Source: Mycobacteriales bacterium
GTDB taxonomy: Bacteria > Actinomycetota > Actinomycetes > JAFAQI01 > DASSKL01
DNA length: 53,599 bases
Direction of reading: 5' to 3'
Assembly (NCBI GenBank): GCA_035690485.1
Contig: DASSKL010000084.1
Location: 1 to 53,599, forward strand
Shown: positions 17,815 to 24,858 of the stretch, piece by piece
How positions within the stretch are numbered: position 1 is the stretch's first letter
Layout: every line of letters starts with the position of its first letter
Position numbers and translations under genes: made by a program
Notes under the pieces: model-generated
Database searches by the model: none
The model's input: the letters and a program-made list of their open reading frames with translations, nothing else
Told to the model about the DNA's origin: nothing

Positions 17815-18644
17815 CCGGCGTCCTGCTCGCGTCGGCCGGGTCGGCGTTCCAGCACCAAGTCAGCAGCGGCCCGCTGGCCCTGGCGATCCCGGTCGCGGCG
17901 ATCGCCGGATTGGTGTCGTTCCTGTCCCCGTGCGTGCTGCCGCTGGTGCCGGGCTACCTCTCCTACGTCACCGGCCTGTCGGGGGCCGACCTGGCCGGCG
18001 ACCGGCCCGCGCCCTCGGTGGCCGCCGTGGGACCGGGCGGCACCGCGGTCGCCGTACGCACCCTGCACCTGCCCCGGGTGCTCGTCGGCTCGTCGCTGTT
18101 CGTCCTCGGCTTCTCGCTGGTGTTCGTCAGCTACGGCGCGCTGTTCGGCAGCCTCGGCGCCGCGCTGATCGCGCACCAGGAGGTCATCAGCCGGGTGCTC
18201 GGGGGCGTCACGATCCTGCTGGGGCTGGCCTTCATGGGGTTCGTGCCCGGCGCTCAGCGGGAGTTCCGGCTGCACCGCACGCCTGCGCTCGGCCTCGCCG
18301 GTGCGCCGCTGCTGGGGGTGCTCTTCGGGCTCGGCTGGACCCCGTGCGTGGGCCCGACGCTCGGTGCGGTGCAGACGCTTGCCGCCGACAGCGCGAGCGC
18401 CGGCCGCGGGGCGCTGCTCTCCTTCGCCTACTGCGTCGGCCTGGGCCTGCCATTCATCGCGGCGGGAGTCGGATTCCGCCGCGCGCTCGGGGTGTTCGCG
18501 GTCGTGCGCCGCCACTACGCGTGGGTGATGCGCGTCGGCGGGCTGCTGCTGGTCACGATCGGCCTGCTGCTCGTCACCGGGGTCTGGGACCGCATCACCA
18601 TCGACCTGCGCCTGCTGGTGCCCGGATTCACGACCGCCGTCTGA
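17811..18644 (+). CDS. ccdA: Cytochrome c biogenesis membrane protein CcdA
   Basis: 277 residues with about six predicted membrane helices. The two redox cysteines lie in FLSPCVLPLVPGYL and GWTPCVGPTLG, the CcdA/DsbD-beta pattern. It moves electrons from cytoplasmic thioredoxin to the extracytoplasmic ResA-like protein encoded immediately upstream. The loop after helix 1 (about residues 55-80) is longer than in minimal CcdA proteins. The ATG overlaps the upstream stop (ATGA), and resB follows 16 nt downstream. Confidence 0.93.
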   Translation: MTGVLLASAGSAFQHQVSSGPLALAIPVAAIAGLVSFLSPCVLPLVPGYLSYVTGLSGADLAGDRPAPSVAAVGPGGTAVAVRTLHLPRVLVGSSLFVLGFSLVFVSYGALFGSLGAALIAHQEVISRVLGGVTILLGLAFMGFVPGAQREFRLHRTPALGLAGAPLLGVLFGLGWTPCVGPTLGAVQTLAADSASAGRGALLSFAYCVGLGLPFIAAGVGFRRALGVFAVVRRHYAWVMRVGGLLLVTIGLLLVTGVWDRITIDLRLLVPGFTTAV

Positions 18645-18660
18645 GGGACCGCCGACACTG

Positions 18661-20322
18661 ATGACCGACGTCACCGTCCACCCGCCCGAGGAAGCCGGCG
18701 CCTTCGACGACGAGCCGATCGCGCCGCTGTCCACCGCGCCGGACCAGGCGGCCGGCGAGGGGCCGCCGGGTCCGCGCCGGTCACCGGTCGTCGCGCTGCG
18801 CCGGGGCTGGCGCCAGCTGACGTCGATGCGGACGGCGCTGATCCTGCTCTTCCTGCTCGCACTCGCCGCCGTCCCCGGCTCTCTGATTCCGCAGCGCGGG
18901 CTGAACGCGGCCAAGGTGCGGCAGTTCTTCACCGCCCACCCGACGCTCGCGCCGATCCTCGACCGGCTGTCGCTGTTCGATGTCTTCGCGGCCCCGTGGT
19001 TCGCCGCGATCTACCTGCTGCTGTTCGTGTCACTCATCGGCTGCCTCACGCCGCGGGTCCGGCTGCACATCCGCGCGCTGCGGGCCAAGCCGCCCGCCGC
19101 CCCGCGGCGGCTGTCGCGGCTGTCTTCCCACGCCGACTTCACCACCGACCTCGACCCCGCCGCAGCCGTCTCGGCGGCGCGCGGGGTGCTGGCACGCCGG
19201 CGCTTCCGCGTCGACGTCCGGGAGGAGGCGGCCGGCGCGCACAGCGTCGCCGCCGAGAAGGGCTACCTGCGCGAGACCGGCAACCTGCTCTTCCACATCT
19301 CCCTCGTCGTGCTCCTGGTCGGCATCGCTCTGGGCGGCCTGTTCGGCTACAAGGGCGACGTGCTCGTCAAGGAGGGCGACGGGTTCGCCAACATCCGCAG
19401 CTCCTACGACGACTTCACCCCTGCCCGCCTGTTCGGCGACCGCGAGCTCGCGCCGTTCTCCTTCTCCCTGAAGAGCTTCCACGCCAGCTACCAGCCCAAC
19501 GGCGAGGCCCGGACGTTCGACGCGGACGTGCGCTACCGCACCTCGCCCGGCGGGCCGCAGCGCAGCTACGACATCCGGGTCAACCACCCCCTGGCCATCG
19601 CGGGGGTGAAGATCTACCTGCTCGGCCACGGCTACGCGCCGCACGTCGTCGTGCGCGACCCGAAGGGCCACGTCGCGTTCGACGCCGCCGTGCCGTTCCT
19701 GCCGCGCGACGCGACGTTCCTGTCCGACGGCGTCATCAAGGTGCCCGACGCGCAACCGCGGCAGATCGGCTTCGCCGGGTTCTTCGCCCCGACCGCGGCC
19801 ATCGACCCGGCCAGCGGCATGGTGTCGGCGTTCCCGGGGGCGCGGCGGCCGGCTCTGGTGCTCACCGCCTACCACGGCAACCTCGGGCTCGACAACGGCG
19901 TGCCGCAGTCGGTCTTCTCGCTCGACCTGGCGAAGCTCACGCAGTACACCGACGGGTCCGGCCAGCCGCTCTCGAAGCTGCTGACGCCCGGCAGCACCTG
20001 GACGCTGCCCGACGGCACGAGCATCACCTTCACCGGGCTGGAGCAGTACGGCACCTTCCAGGTCACCCACGACCCCGGCAAGCGGGTCGCGCTGATCGCG
20101 GCGGCGCTGATCGTCCTCGGGCTGATCCTGTCGCTGCGTGTTCGTCGGCGCCGGCTCTGGGTGCGTGCGCGCCCCGCTGAGGGAGCCGACGGCGGGCGTC
20201 GTACGGTGGTCGAGGTCGGCGGACTTGCCCGCACGGATGCCGACTCGTTCGCGGAGGAGTTCGACGGGCTCGTCGAGAAGATGCGAGCGGCCACGGGCAC
20301 CGCGCAGCCGAACCAGGAGTGA
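18661..20322 (+). CDS. resB: Cytochrome c biogenesis protein ResB (Ccs1)
   Basis: 553 residues. An acidic/proline-rich cytoplasmic N terminus (about 45 residues) precedes membrane helices near 55-75, 110-128 and 212-232. A large extracytoplasmic domain follows (about 235-470), then a last helix near 480-500 with a basic RVRRRRLW stretch. The LRETGNLLFHISL helix and the AVPGSLIPQ segment are typical of ResB. With CcsA it forms the system II cytochrome c synthase that exports heme and ligates it to apocytochromes. The downstream ccsA GTG overlaps its stop. Confidence 0.93.
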   Translation: MTDVTVHPPEEAGAFDDEPIAPLSTAPDQAAGEGPPGPRRSPVVALRRGWRQLTSMRTALILLFLLALAAVPGSLIPQRGLNAAKVRQFFTAHPTLAPILDRLSLFDVFAAPWFAAIYLLLFVSLIGCLTPRVRLHIRALRAKPPAAPRRLSRLSSHADFTTDLDPAAAVSAARGVLARRRFRVDVREEAAGAHSVAAEKGYLRETGNLLFHISLVVLLVGIALGGLFGYKGDVLVKEGDGFANIRSSYDDFTPARLFGDRELAPFSFSLKSFHASYQPNGEARTFDADVRYRTSPGGPQRSYDIRVNHPLAIAGVKIYLLGHGYAPHVVVRDPKGHVAFDAAVPFLPRDATFLSDGVIKVPDAQPRQIGFAGFFAPTAAIDPASGMVSAFPGARRPALVLTAYHGNLGLDNGVPQSVFSLDLAKLTQYTDGSGQPLSKLLTPGSTWTLPDGTSITFTGLEQYGTFQVTHDPGKRVALIAAALIVLGLILSLRVRRRRLWVRARPAEGADGGRRTVVEVGGLARTDADSFAEEFDGLVEKMRAATGTAQPNQE

Positions 20323-21317
20323 GCGTGCACCTCGCCTCCATCAGCAACGACCTGTTCGGAGTCACCGTCGTCGTCTACTCGCTGGCGATGCTCGCCTACG
20401 CCGCCGAGTTCGCGTTCGTCCGCCGGCCGGCGCCGCTGGTCGCGGGCGTCCCGGCGCAGGCCGCGGTTCCCGCCCGGGTCCTGGTCGGTGCGGGCGGCAG
20501 CGACGTCGAGGAGCCGCCGGCTCCCGTCGTCGAGGCATCGTCGCGTACGCCGCACCCGTGGGCCGAACGCATCGGTGGCATCGCCGTCGGCCTCACCGTC
20601 TGCGGCTGGCTCGTGCACCTGGCCGAGGTCGTCACCCGCGGGGTCGCGGCCGGGCGGGTGCCGTGGGGCAACATGTACGAGTTCAGCTCGGCCGTCGCGC
20701 TGATGGCGGTGGGCGCGTTCCTCGTGCTGCTGACCCGCCAGCCGGTCCGCTGGCTCGGCGTCTTCGTGCTGCTACCGGTGGTGCTCTACCTCGGCCTGGC
20801 CGGCACCGTCCTCTACGTCGGTGCGGGTCCGCTGGTCCCGGCGCTCAACTCCTACTGGATCAAGATCCACGTGGTCGCGGCCATCACCGCCACGGGCACG
20901 TTCATGGTGGGTGGCGTCACCACCGTGCTCCACCTGGTCCGCCGCCGCCACGACAACCAGGTGGCCGCCGGCCGCCGGCCGCAGTGGGCCGGGCTCGCCG
21001 CGCGGATGCCCTCGGCGCAGAGCCTCGACCGCACGACCTACCGGCTGATCGCGTTCGCGTTCCCGGTGTGGACGTTCGCCGTCATCGCCGGCGCGATCTG
21101 GGCCGAGTCGGCATGGGGTCGCTACTGGGGCTGGGACCCGAAGGAGACCTGGTCGTTCATCACCTGGGTGCTCTACGCGGCCTACCTGCACAGCCGGTCG
21201 ACGGTTGCCTGGCGCAAGGCAGCTCCGATGGTCGCCCTGCTGGCGTTCGTGGGCATGCTGGTCAACTACTACGTGATCAACACGGTGGTCGCAGGCCTGC
21301 ACTCCTACGCCTTCTGA
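20319..21317 (+). CDS. ccsA: Cytochrome c biogenesis protein CcsA/ResC
   Basis: 332 residues with about eight membrane helices. The tryptophan-rich heme-handling motif WGRYWGWDPKETWSFITW identifies the CcsA/ResC heme-handling family, with histidines near IHVVAAI and YAAYLHSRS as likely heme ligands. It partners ResB in system II cytochrome c maturation. A 60-residue Ala/Pro-rich loop lies between helices 1 and 2. The GTG start overlaps the resB stop by GTGA. It is the last gene of the cytochrome c maturation operon and faces bldC convergently. Confidence 0.95.
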   Translation: MSVHLASISNDLFGVTVVVYSLAMLAYAAEFAFVRRPAPLVAGVPAQAAVPARVLVGAGGSDVEEPPAPVVEASSRTPHPWAERIGGIAVGLTVCGWLVHLAEVVTRGVAAGRVPWGNMYEFSSAVALMAVGAFLVLLTRQPVRWLGVFVLLPVVLYLGLAGTVLYVGAGPLVPALNSYWIKIHVVAAITATGTFMVGGVTTVLHLVRRRHDNQVAAGRRPQWAGLAARMPSAQSLDRTTYRLIAFAFPVWTFAVIAGAIWAESAWGRYWGWDPKETWSFITWVLYAAYLHSRSTVAWRKAAPMVALLAFVGMLVNYYVINTVVAGLHSYAF

Positions 21318-21328
21318 ACCGGGCGAAG

Positions 21329-21356
21329 GCGGCCCGCGACGTCAGCGGGTAGCCGC
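21329..21356. terminator. Hairpin between convergent ccsA and bldC-like genes
   Basis: GCGGC (21329-21333) pairs with GCCGC (21352-21356), and CCGC (21334-21337) pairs with GCGG (21345-21348), leaving a small right-hand bulge and a 7-nt loop. It fills the gap between the two stop codons and could end both transcripts. There is no T tract. Confidence 0.4.
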
Positions 21357-21358
21357 GG

Positions 21359-21601
21359 TCAGGCCCTCGTCGGGTCGATCTCGACCTCGCGGACGCCGCG
21401 CTGGATCGGTGCGCCCGGCCGGGTCGACTCCTCGCCGCGGAGCAGGGCGCGGACCTCGGACTCGCGGAAGCGGCGATGCCCACCCGGGGTGCGGATGCTG
21501 CTGATGCGACCCGCCGCCGCCCAGCGGGTCACGGTCTTCGGGTCGACCCGAAACAAGTTCGCGACCTCGCCGGGTGTGAGCAGACGCTCGCGTGCCTCCA
21601 C
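21359..21601 (-). CDS. bldC: BldC-like MerR-superfamily DNA-binding protein
   Basis: About 80 residues. The core LLTPGEVANLFRVDPKTVTRWAAAGRISSIRTPGGHRRFRESEVRALL is the winged helix-turn-helix of the BldC group, small MerR-like proteins without an effector domain that bind DNA cooperatively and control development or differentiation in Streptomyces. A charged 20-residue tail is extra compared with the 68-residue Streptomyces protein. I chose the GTG at 21601 because a GGAGGGGG ribosome site lies just before it; the frame is open to 21628. The gene is divergent from a tiny ORF across a short intergenic region. Confidence 0.9.
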   Translation of the reverse strand: MEARERLLTPGEVANLFRVDPKTVTRWAAAGRISSIRTPGGHRRFRESEVRALLRGEESTRPGAPIQRGVREVEIDPTRA

Positions 21602-21640
21602 GGGGCCCCCCTCCATCCTTCCGGGCACTTACCCAGACGT

Positions 21641-21658
21641 CACATGTGTGTGTACACG
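21641..21658. promoter_or_regulatory. Twin palindromes in an alternating purine-pyrimidine tract
   Basis: CACATGTG (21641-21648) and GTGTACAC (21650-21657) are two perfect 8-bp palindromes one base apart. Together with 21658 they form an unbroken 18-bp alternating purine-pyrimidine run, a sequence type able to adopt Z-DNA. The tract lies between the divergent bldC-like gene and the 38-codon ORF, so it may be an operator for one or both. The binding factor is unknown. Confidence 0.35.
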
Positions 21659-21699
21659 GGTCACGACCGCTCCGTCAGCGATTCACGGAGGAAAGTGAC

Positions 21700-21816
21700 A
21701 TGAACGACGCACAGGTGCCCCCGAAACCGCCGCCGACCGCCGGTCACGATACGCGGCCGATCTTGTCCTCGTCAGCACAACGAGCTGATCAGCAGGCCGT
21801 CACCGTTTCGGCTTAG
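21700..21816 (+). CDS. Possible 38-residue small protein divergent from bldC
   Basis: ATG 21700 is preceded by a strong GGAGGAAA ribosome site (21687-21694) with good spacing. The product starts MNDAQVPPKPPPTAG and is polar and proline-rich, with no cysteine, membrane segment or recognised family. The strong ribosome site is the main support, since few other genes in the window have one as good. It could be a small regulator, a leader peptide for the surface-protein gene 117 nt downstream, or chance. Confidence 0.5.
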   Translation: MNDAQVPPKPPPTAGHDTRPILSSSAQRADQQAVTVSA

Positions 21817-21932
21817 CCCCCGCGGACTAGTAGCAGATGGCCATGTCTCGCCATGGATCAATTGGTCGGCGTACGCGAGCCTCGTTCTCAATCGTCCAAC
21901 TTGCCCCAACGTAGAGATGATCGGGGGACATC
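21817..21932. other. Leader region before the LPMTG surface-protein gene
   Basis: 116 nt without a gene. It holds a short inverted repeat (CCATG-N6-CATGG, within about 21840-21862), a GTAGAGAT sequence that could be a -10, and a GGGGGA ribosome site at 21923-21928 for the GTG at 21933. No confident promoter was assigned. Confidence 0.3.
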
Positions 21933-23735
21933 GTGCGTGCTGCTCGGATAACCGTCGGAGTGACCGCTGCTGTGCTCGCAGCCGCGGCGCTACCGGCGAT
22001 GGCGGCGACGGCCACACCGGCCGGCGGCTCCTCGAGCTCGAGCCTCACCCTTCTCGGCGTCACCGCCGTCGGCCACCAGGTGCAGGCGCTCAAGGCCGCT
22101 CTTTCCAGCTCCAACCTGAACGGCGCCGGGATCGCCTCGATCTCCGTGACGCCGCTGCTCAAGGACGGTGCGGCCGCTGTGCCGCCCGTGAGTGTCACCA
22201 ACTCGACGCCGAACCAACCGGGCGTGCCGAGCCAGCAGCAGTCGATCGCGGGCGTGCTGTCGGTCACCAGCCCCGCCGCGGCGATGCAGGCAACGCGTAC
22301 GGCGACCGGCGCACTCGCCAAGATCAGCGCCAGCGGCCAGAACCTGCTGTCGGTGCTGGGCCTGCCGATCGGCGGCTCCGTCTCGCTGTCGAACCTCGCC
22401 AACGTCGCCGGTGGCGACTCGTCGGCGGGCAAGCAGCTCACGCTCACCGGGTTGTCGCTGCCGTCCATCAAGGGCCTGCTCGGCGGGCTCGGCCTCGACC
22501 TGTCGAAGCTGCCGCTCGACACCCTGCTCAACCTCGTGGACGGGCTGGGCCTGTCGACCGCGACCCTCGACCAGGCCGTGAGCCAGGTCAACGCCCAGAT
22601 CGACTCGCTGCAGTCGCAGATCGACAGCGTGACGCAGCAGATCACCAGCCAGACCGCGACGCTCACCTCCGACCAGAGTCAGCTCAGCCAGCTGCAGGGC
22701 GCCGTCACGAGCGCCCAGACGCAGCTCAACTCGGTCATCTCGTCGGTCAATGCGGCGCTGGGTGGCACGCCTCTGGGCAGCGGGTTGTCGCTGTCCACCT
22801 CGAACTGCCCGGCGGTGCCCAGCGCGATCCAGACCGTGCTCACGACCATCGGGCAGTCGAGTCTGATCACGCAGTTCGCGACGGCCTGCTCGACGCTGAC
22901 CAGTGCCCAGACGGCGCTGTCGAGCTCGAACCTCAGCACGCTGATCTCGCAGCTGCAGGCCGCGATCGACGCGCTGCAGGCGCAGCTGACGAGCCTCACC
23001 AACCAGCTGTCCGGCGTGACCGGCCCGCTGGTCACGCAGATCCTCGGCATCCTCGACGGGACACCGCTGGTCTCGCTGGCCAAGCTCGACGTCTCGACGC
23101 TCGCCGAGGCCGGCACCACCCACAAGGCGGACGTGACCGGCACCGTCGAGGGGCTGAAGGTCGCCAACACCGACATCCTCAAGGCGGTCACGGGTAGCAG
23201 CACCGCCGACATCACCAGCCTCGTCGGCAGCACGCTCAGCGGCGTGCAGTCGAAGATCTCGGGGCTGCTGGGTCAGCTGTCCTCGGTGCTGTCGAGCGTC
23301 CCCCAGCTGCCGGACCTCAAGGTGCCGGTGCCGGTGGTCAAGGTCCTGCAGAAGTCGACCTCGCTCGACCCGGTCGGCGGCCTGCAGGCCGCGCGGGCGG
23401 CGGTCACCGCGCTGCAGATCGACTGGGCCGGGCTGTCGATCCCCGACGCGGTCGCGCTGCCCGGCGTCGCCAACCTGGTGCCGCAGTCGCAGCAGGCGCA
23501 CGCCACCCTCGCCGGATCGCCGCTGTCGCTGACGATCGGGTCGATGAGCGACCTCGCCCAGGCCCGGCCCGGCAGCACCTCCACCCCGCAGACGACCCCG
23601 GGCGGCACGCCGGCCGGCACGCCGTCGGGCAGCCCGTTGCCGATGACCGGACTCGCCGGGTGGGTGCCGCTGACCGCGCTCGTCCTCGTCGGTGCCGCCC
23701 TCGGCATCCGGCGCTGGCGGTCGGTGCAGGGCTGA
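21933..23735 (+). CDS. Long secreted LPXTG-type surface protein with coiled-coil segments
   Basis: 600 residues, family not recognised. A signal peptide covers about residues 1-26 (ending LPAMAATA). The body is Ser/Thr/Leu-rich, with heptad-like stretches around 210-265 and 335-365 (repeated QIDSLQSQIDSVTQQITSQ and LQAAIDALQAQLTSL types) predicted to form coiled coils. Two cysteines lie between them. A Thr/Pro/Gly-rich linker (about 545-566) precedes the sortase signal LPMTG at 569-573, a hydrophobic segment and the tail RRWRSVQG. It should be linked to the wall or held in the membrane by a sortase, none of which is encoded here. No frameshift or repeat expansion was seen. Confidence 0.8.
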   Translation: MRAARITVGVTAAVLAAAALPAMAATATPAGGSSSSSLTLLGVTAVGHQVQALKAALSSSNLNGAGIASISVTPLLKDGAAAVPPVSVTNSTPNQPGVPSQQQSIAGVLSVTSPAAAMQATRTATGALAKISASGQNLLSVLGLPIGGSVSLSNLANVAGGDSSAGKQLTLTGLSLPSIKGLLGGLGLDLSKLPLDTLLNLVDGLGLSTATLDQAVSQVNAQIDSLQSQIDSVTQQITSQTATLTSDQSQLSQLQGAVTSAQTQLNSVISSVNAALGGTPLGSGLSLSTSNCPAVPSAIQTVLTTIGQSSLITQFATACSTLTSAQTALSSSNLSTLISQLQAAIDALQAQLTSLTNQLSGVTGPLVTQILGILDGTPLVSLAKLDVSTLAEAGTTHKADVTGTVEGLKVANTDILKAVTGSSTADITSLVGSTLSGVQSKISGLLGQLSSVLSSVPQLPDLKVPVPVVKVLQKSTSLDPVGGLQAARAAVTALQIDWAGLSIPDAVALPGVANLVPQSQQAHATLAGSPLSLTIGSMSDLAQARPGSTSTPQTTPGGTPAGTPSGSPLPMTGLAGWVPLTALVLVGAALGIRRWRSVQG

Positions 23736-23762
23736 CCAGAACCACGGGGTGACCCCCTCACT

Positions 23763-23796
23763 GCAGGGGCTCGGCGATCCACCGCCGGGCCCCTGC
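23763..23796. terminator. Strong hairpin terminator after the LPMTG gene
   Basis: GCAGGGGC (23763-23770) pairs with GCCCCTGC (23789-23796), a T/G wobble follows, then CGGCG (23772-23776) pairs with CGCCG (23783-23787) around a 6-nt loop. This 14-bp stem has no T tract, as is common in actinobacteria. It ends 5 nt before the -10 of the next gene. Confidence 0.65.
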
Positions 23797-23800
23797 GTCG

Positions 23801-23806
23801 TACATT
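23801..23806 (+). promoter_or_regulatory. -10 element of the DUF4229-type gene (leaderless)
   Basis: TACATT lies 7 nt before ATG 23814, so transcription probably starts at the ATG. It also argues against the in-frame TTG 23805 and GTG 23811 starts. Confidence 0.45.
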
Positions 23807-23813
23807 GGCAGTG

Positions 23814-24131
23814 ATGACGTCGACACCGACACCTGAGGCCGGCGGGCCCGGGCGCGCGTTCCTGCTCTACAACGTGGCGCGGCTCGGCCTGCTGCTCCTG
23901 TTCGGCGGCATCCTGTGGCTCGCGGGCTTCCGCGGGATGCTGCTCGCGCTCTTCGCCCTCGTGCTCTCGGGCATCGCCAGCTGGTTCGTGCTCGGCCGCC
24001 AGCGCGTGGTGGTGGGGCAGGCACTGAGCCGGCAGATCCAGCAACGGCGGGTGAAGTTCGCGCAGCGCACCGCGGCCGAGGACGCCGCGGTCGACGAGAT
24101 GTTCGCCCGCCGGTCCCCGTCCGACGACTGA
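23814..24131 (+). CDS. DUF4229-type small membrane protein
   Basis: 105 residues with two adjacent membrane helices (about 17-37 and 41-60), then a basic segment VKFAQRTAAEDAAVDEMFA and a short acidic end. This matches the actinobacterial DUF4229 architecture; the function is unknown. It is a single-gene unit: a hairpin terminator lies upstream and a 136-nt gap follows. The start is ATG 23814, supported by the -10 placed for leaderless transcription. Confidence 0.75.
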   Translation: MTSTPTPEAGGPGRAFLLYNVARLGLLLLFGGILWLAGFRGMLLALFALVLSGIASWFVLGRQRVVVGQALSRQIQQRRVKFAQRTAAEDAAVDEMFARRSPSDD

Positions 24132-24267
24132 CTGGTCCATAGGGAGCACTCCGACCGGGGGGTGCGGCACTCGCTCTCGTGGGCCCGTGTGGGTGATCCG
24201 CCCCACCCGTCCGATATGGACCGAAGTCGTCACGTAGTCCCGTGCTACAGACGCCGACCTTCTTTCC
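24132..24267. other. Intergenic region before the receiver gene
   Basis: 136 nt between the DUF4229-type gene and the receiver gene. No ORF, no convincing promoter and no strong hairpin was seen. Confidence 0.5.
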
Positions 24268-24741
24268 ATGAACACTGTGCTCATGGCAGCCACGTCGTGC
24301 GCACCGTCCACGGCCACCGCCGGCCCCGCCGAGCCGCGCCCCGCCGCAGCGCGGGCCAGGACCGCGCGCACCCGCCGCACCCGGGTCCTCGTCGCCGAGG
24401 ACGCGCCCGGGCTGCACCAGCTGCTGTGCCTGCTGCTGGAGATGGAGGACGACTTCGAGGTCGTCGCTCGCGCGGTCGACGGGGTGCAGACCCTGGCAGC
24501 CGCCGCCGCCGAGCGGCCCGACCTCGTCGTGCTCGACCTCGGCCTGCCGGTCATGAGCGGCTTCGACGCGCTCACCGGTCTGCGCCGGCTGCTGCCCGAC
24601 GCGACGATCGTGGTGTTCTCGGCCTTCGAGGCGGCTAGCTACGCGGCCACCGCGTTGCGGCGCGGTGCAGACGCCTACGTCGAGAAGGACGCGGGTGCCC
24701 TGGAGATCGTGCAGCGGCTGCGGGAGGCCTGCCGAAGGTAG
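24268..24741 (+). CDS. Stand-alone response-regulator receiver protein
   Basis: 157 residues. An Ala/Arg-rich unstructured N terminus (about 38 residues) precedes one CheY-like receiver: acidic pair in VLVAEDAP, phospho-acceptor Asp in VVLDLGLP, switch Ser in VVFSAF, and Lys in AYVEKDAG. There is no DNA-binding or enzymatic output domain and no adjacent histidine kinase, so its partner is elsewhere. The start is uncertain (ATG 24268 or the in-frame ATG 24283) because neither has a clear ribosome site. It lies just upstream of the Rex-controlled promoter but is probably a separate unit. Confidence 0.82.
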   Translation: MNTVLMAATSCAPSTATAGPAEPRPAAARARTARTRRTRVLVAEDAPGLHQLLCLLLEMEDDFEVVARAVDGVQTLAAAAAERPDLVVLDLGLPVMSGFDALTGLRRLLPDATIVVFSAFEAASYAATALRRGADAYVEKDAGALEIVQRLREACRR

Positions 24742-24773
24742 GGGCGGTCTCCAGGCGGCCGGGGGTCGGCGCC

Positions 24774-24779
24774 TACACT
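24774..24779 (+). promoter_or_regulatory. -10 element of the menJ-like/nuo operon
   Basis: TACACT with no good -35 at 17-18 bp upstream. Its likely start point near 24786 falls just before the Rex operator, so bound Rex would block initiation or promoter clearance. Confidence 0.4.
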
Positions 24780-24789
24780 GGCTCCGCGC

Positions 24790-24807
24790 TCGTGAAGGCG
24801 TTCACAA
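24790..24807. promoter_or_regulatory. Rex operator before the menJ-like/nuo operon
   Basis: TCGTGAAGGCGTTCACAA matches TTGTGAANNNNTTCACAA at all defined positions except one (C for T at position 2). It lies 52 nt upstream of the menJ-like ATG. Control of nuo by Rex is known in Streptomyces coelicolor; here the site is read directly from sequence. Confidence 0.85.
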
Positions 24808-24858
24808 GCGCACGGAAGAGCCGATGACCGGACCCGCACACCCCGCCGAGGAAAGCCC

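Noticed and set aside
21602-21628. Longer bldC-like start at 21628 or 21616
   Set aside because: The ribosome site GGAGGGGG overlaps these codons and is placed for GTG 21601.
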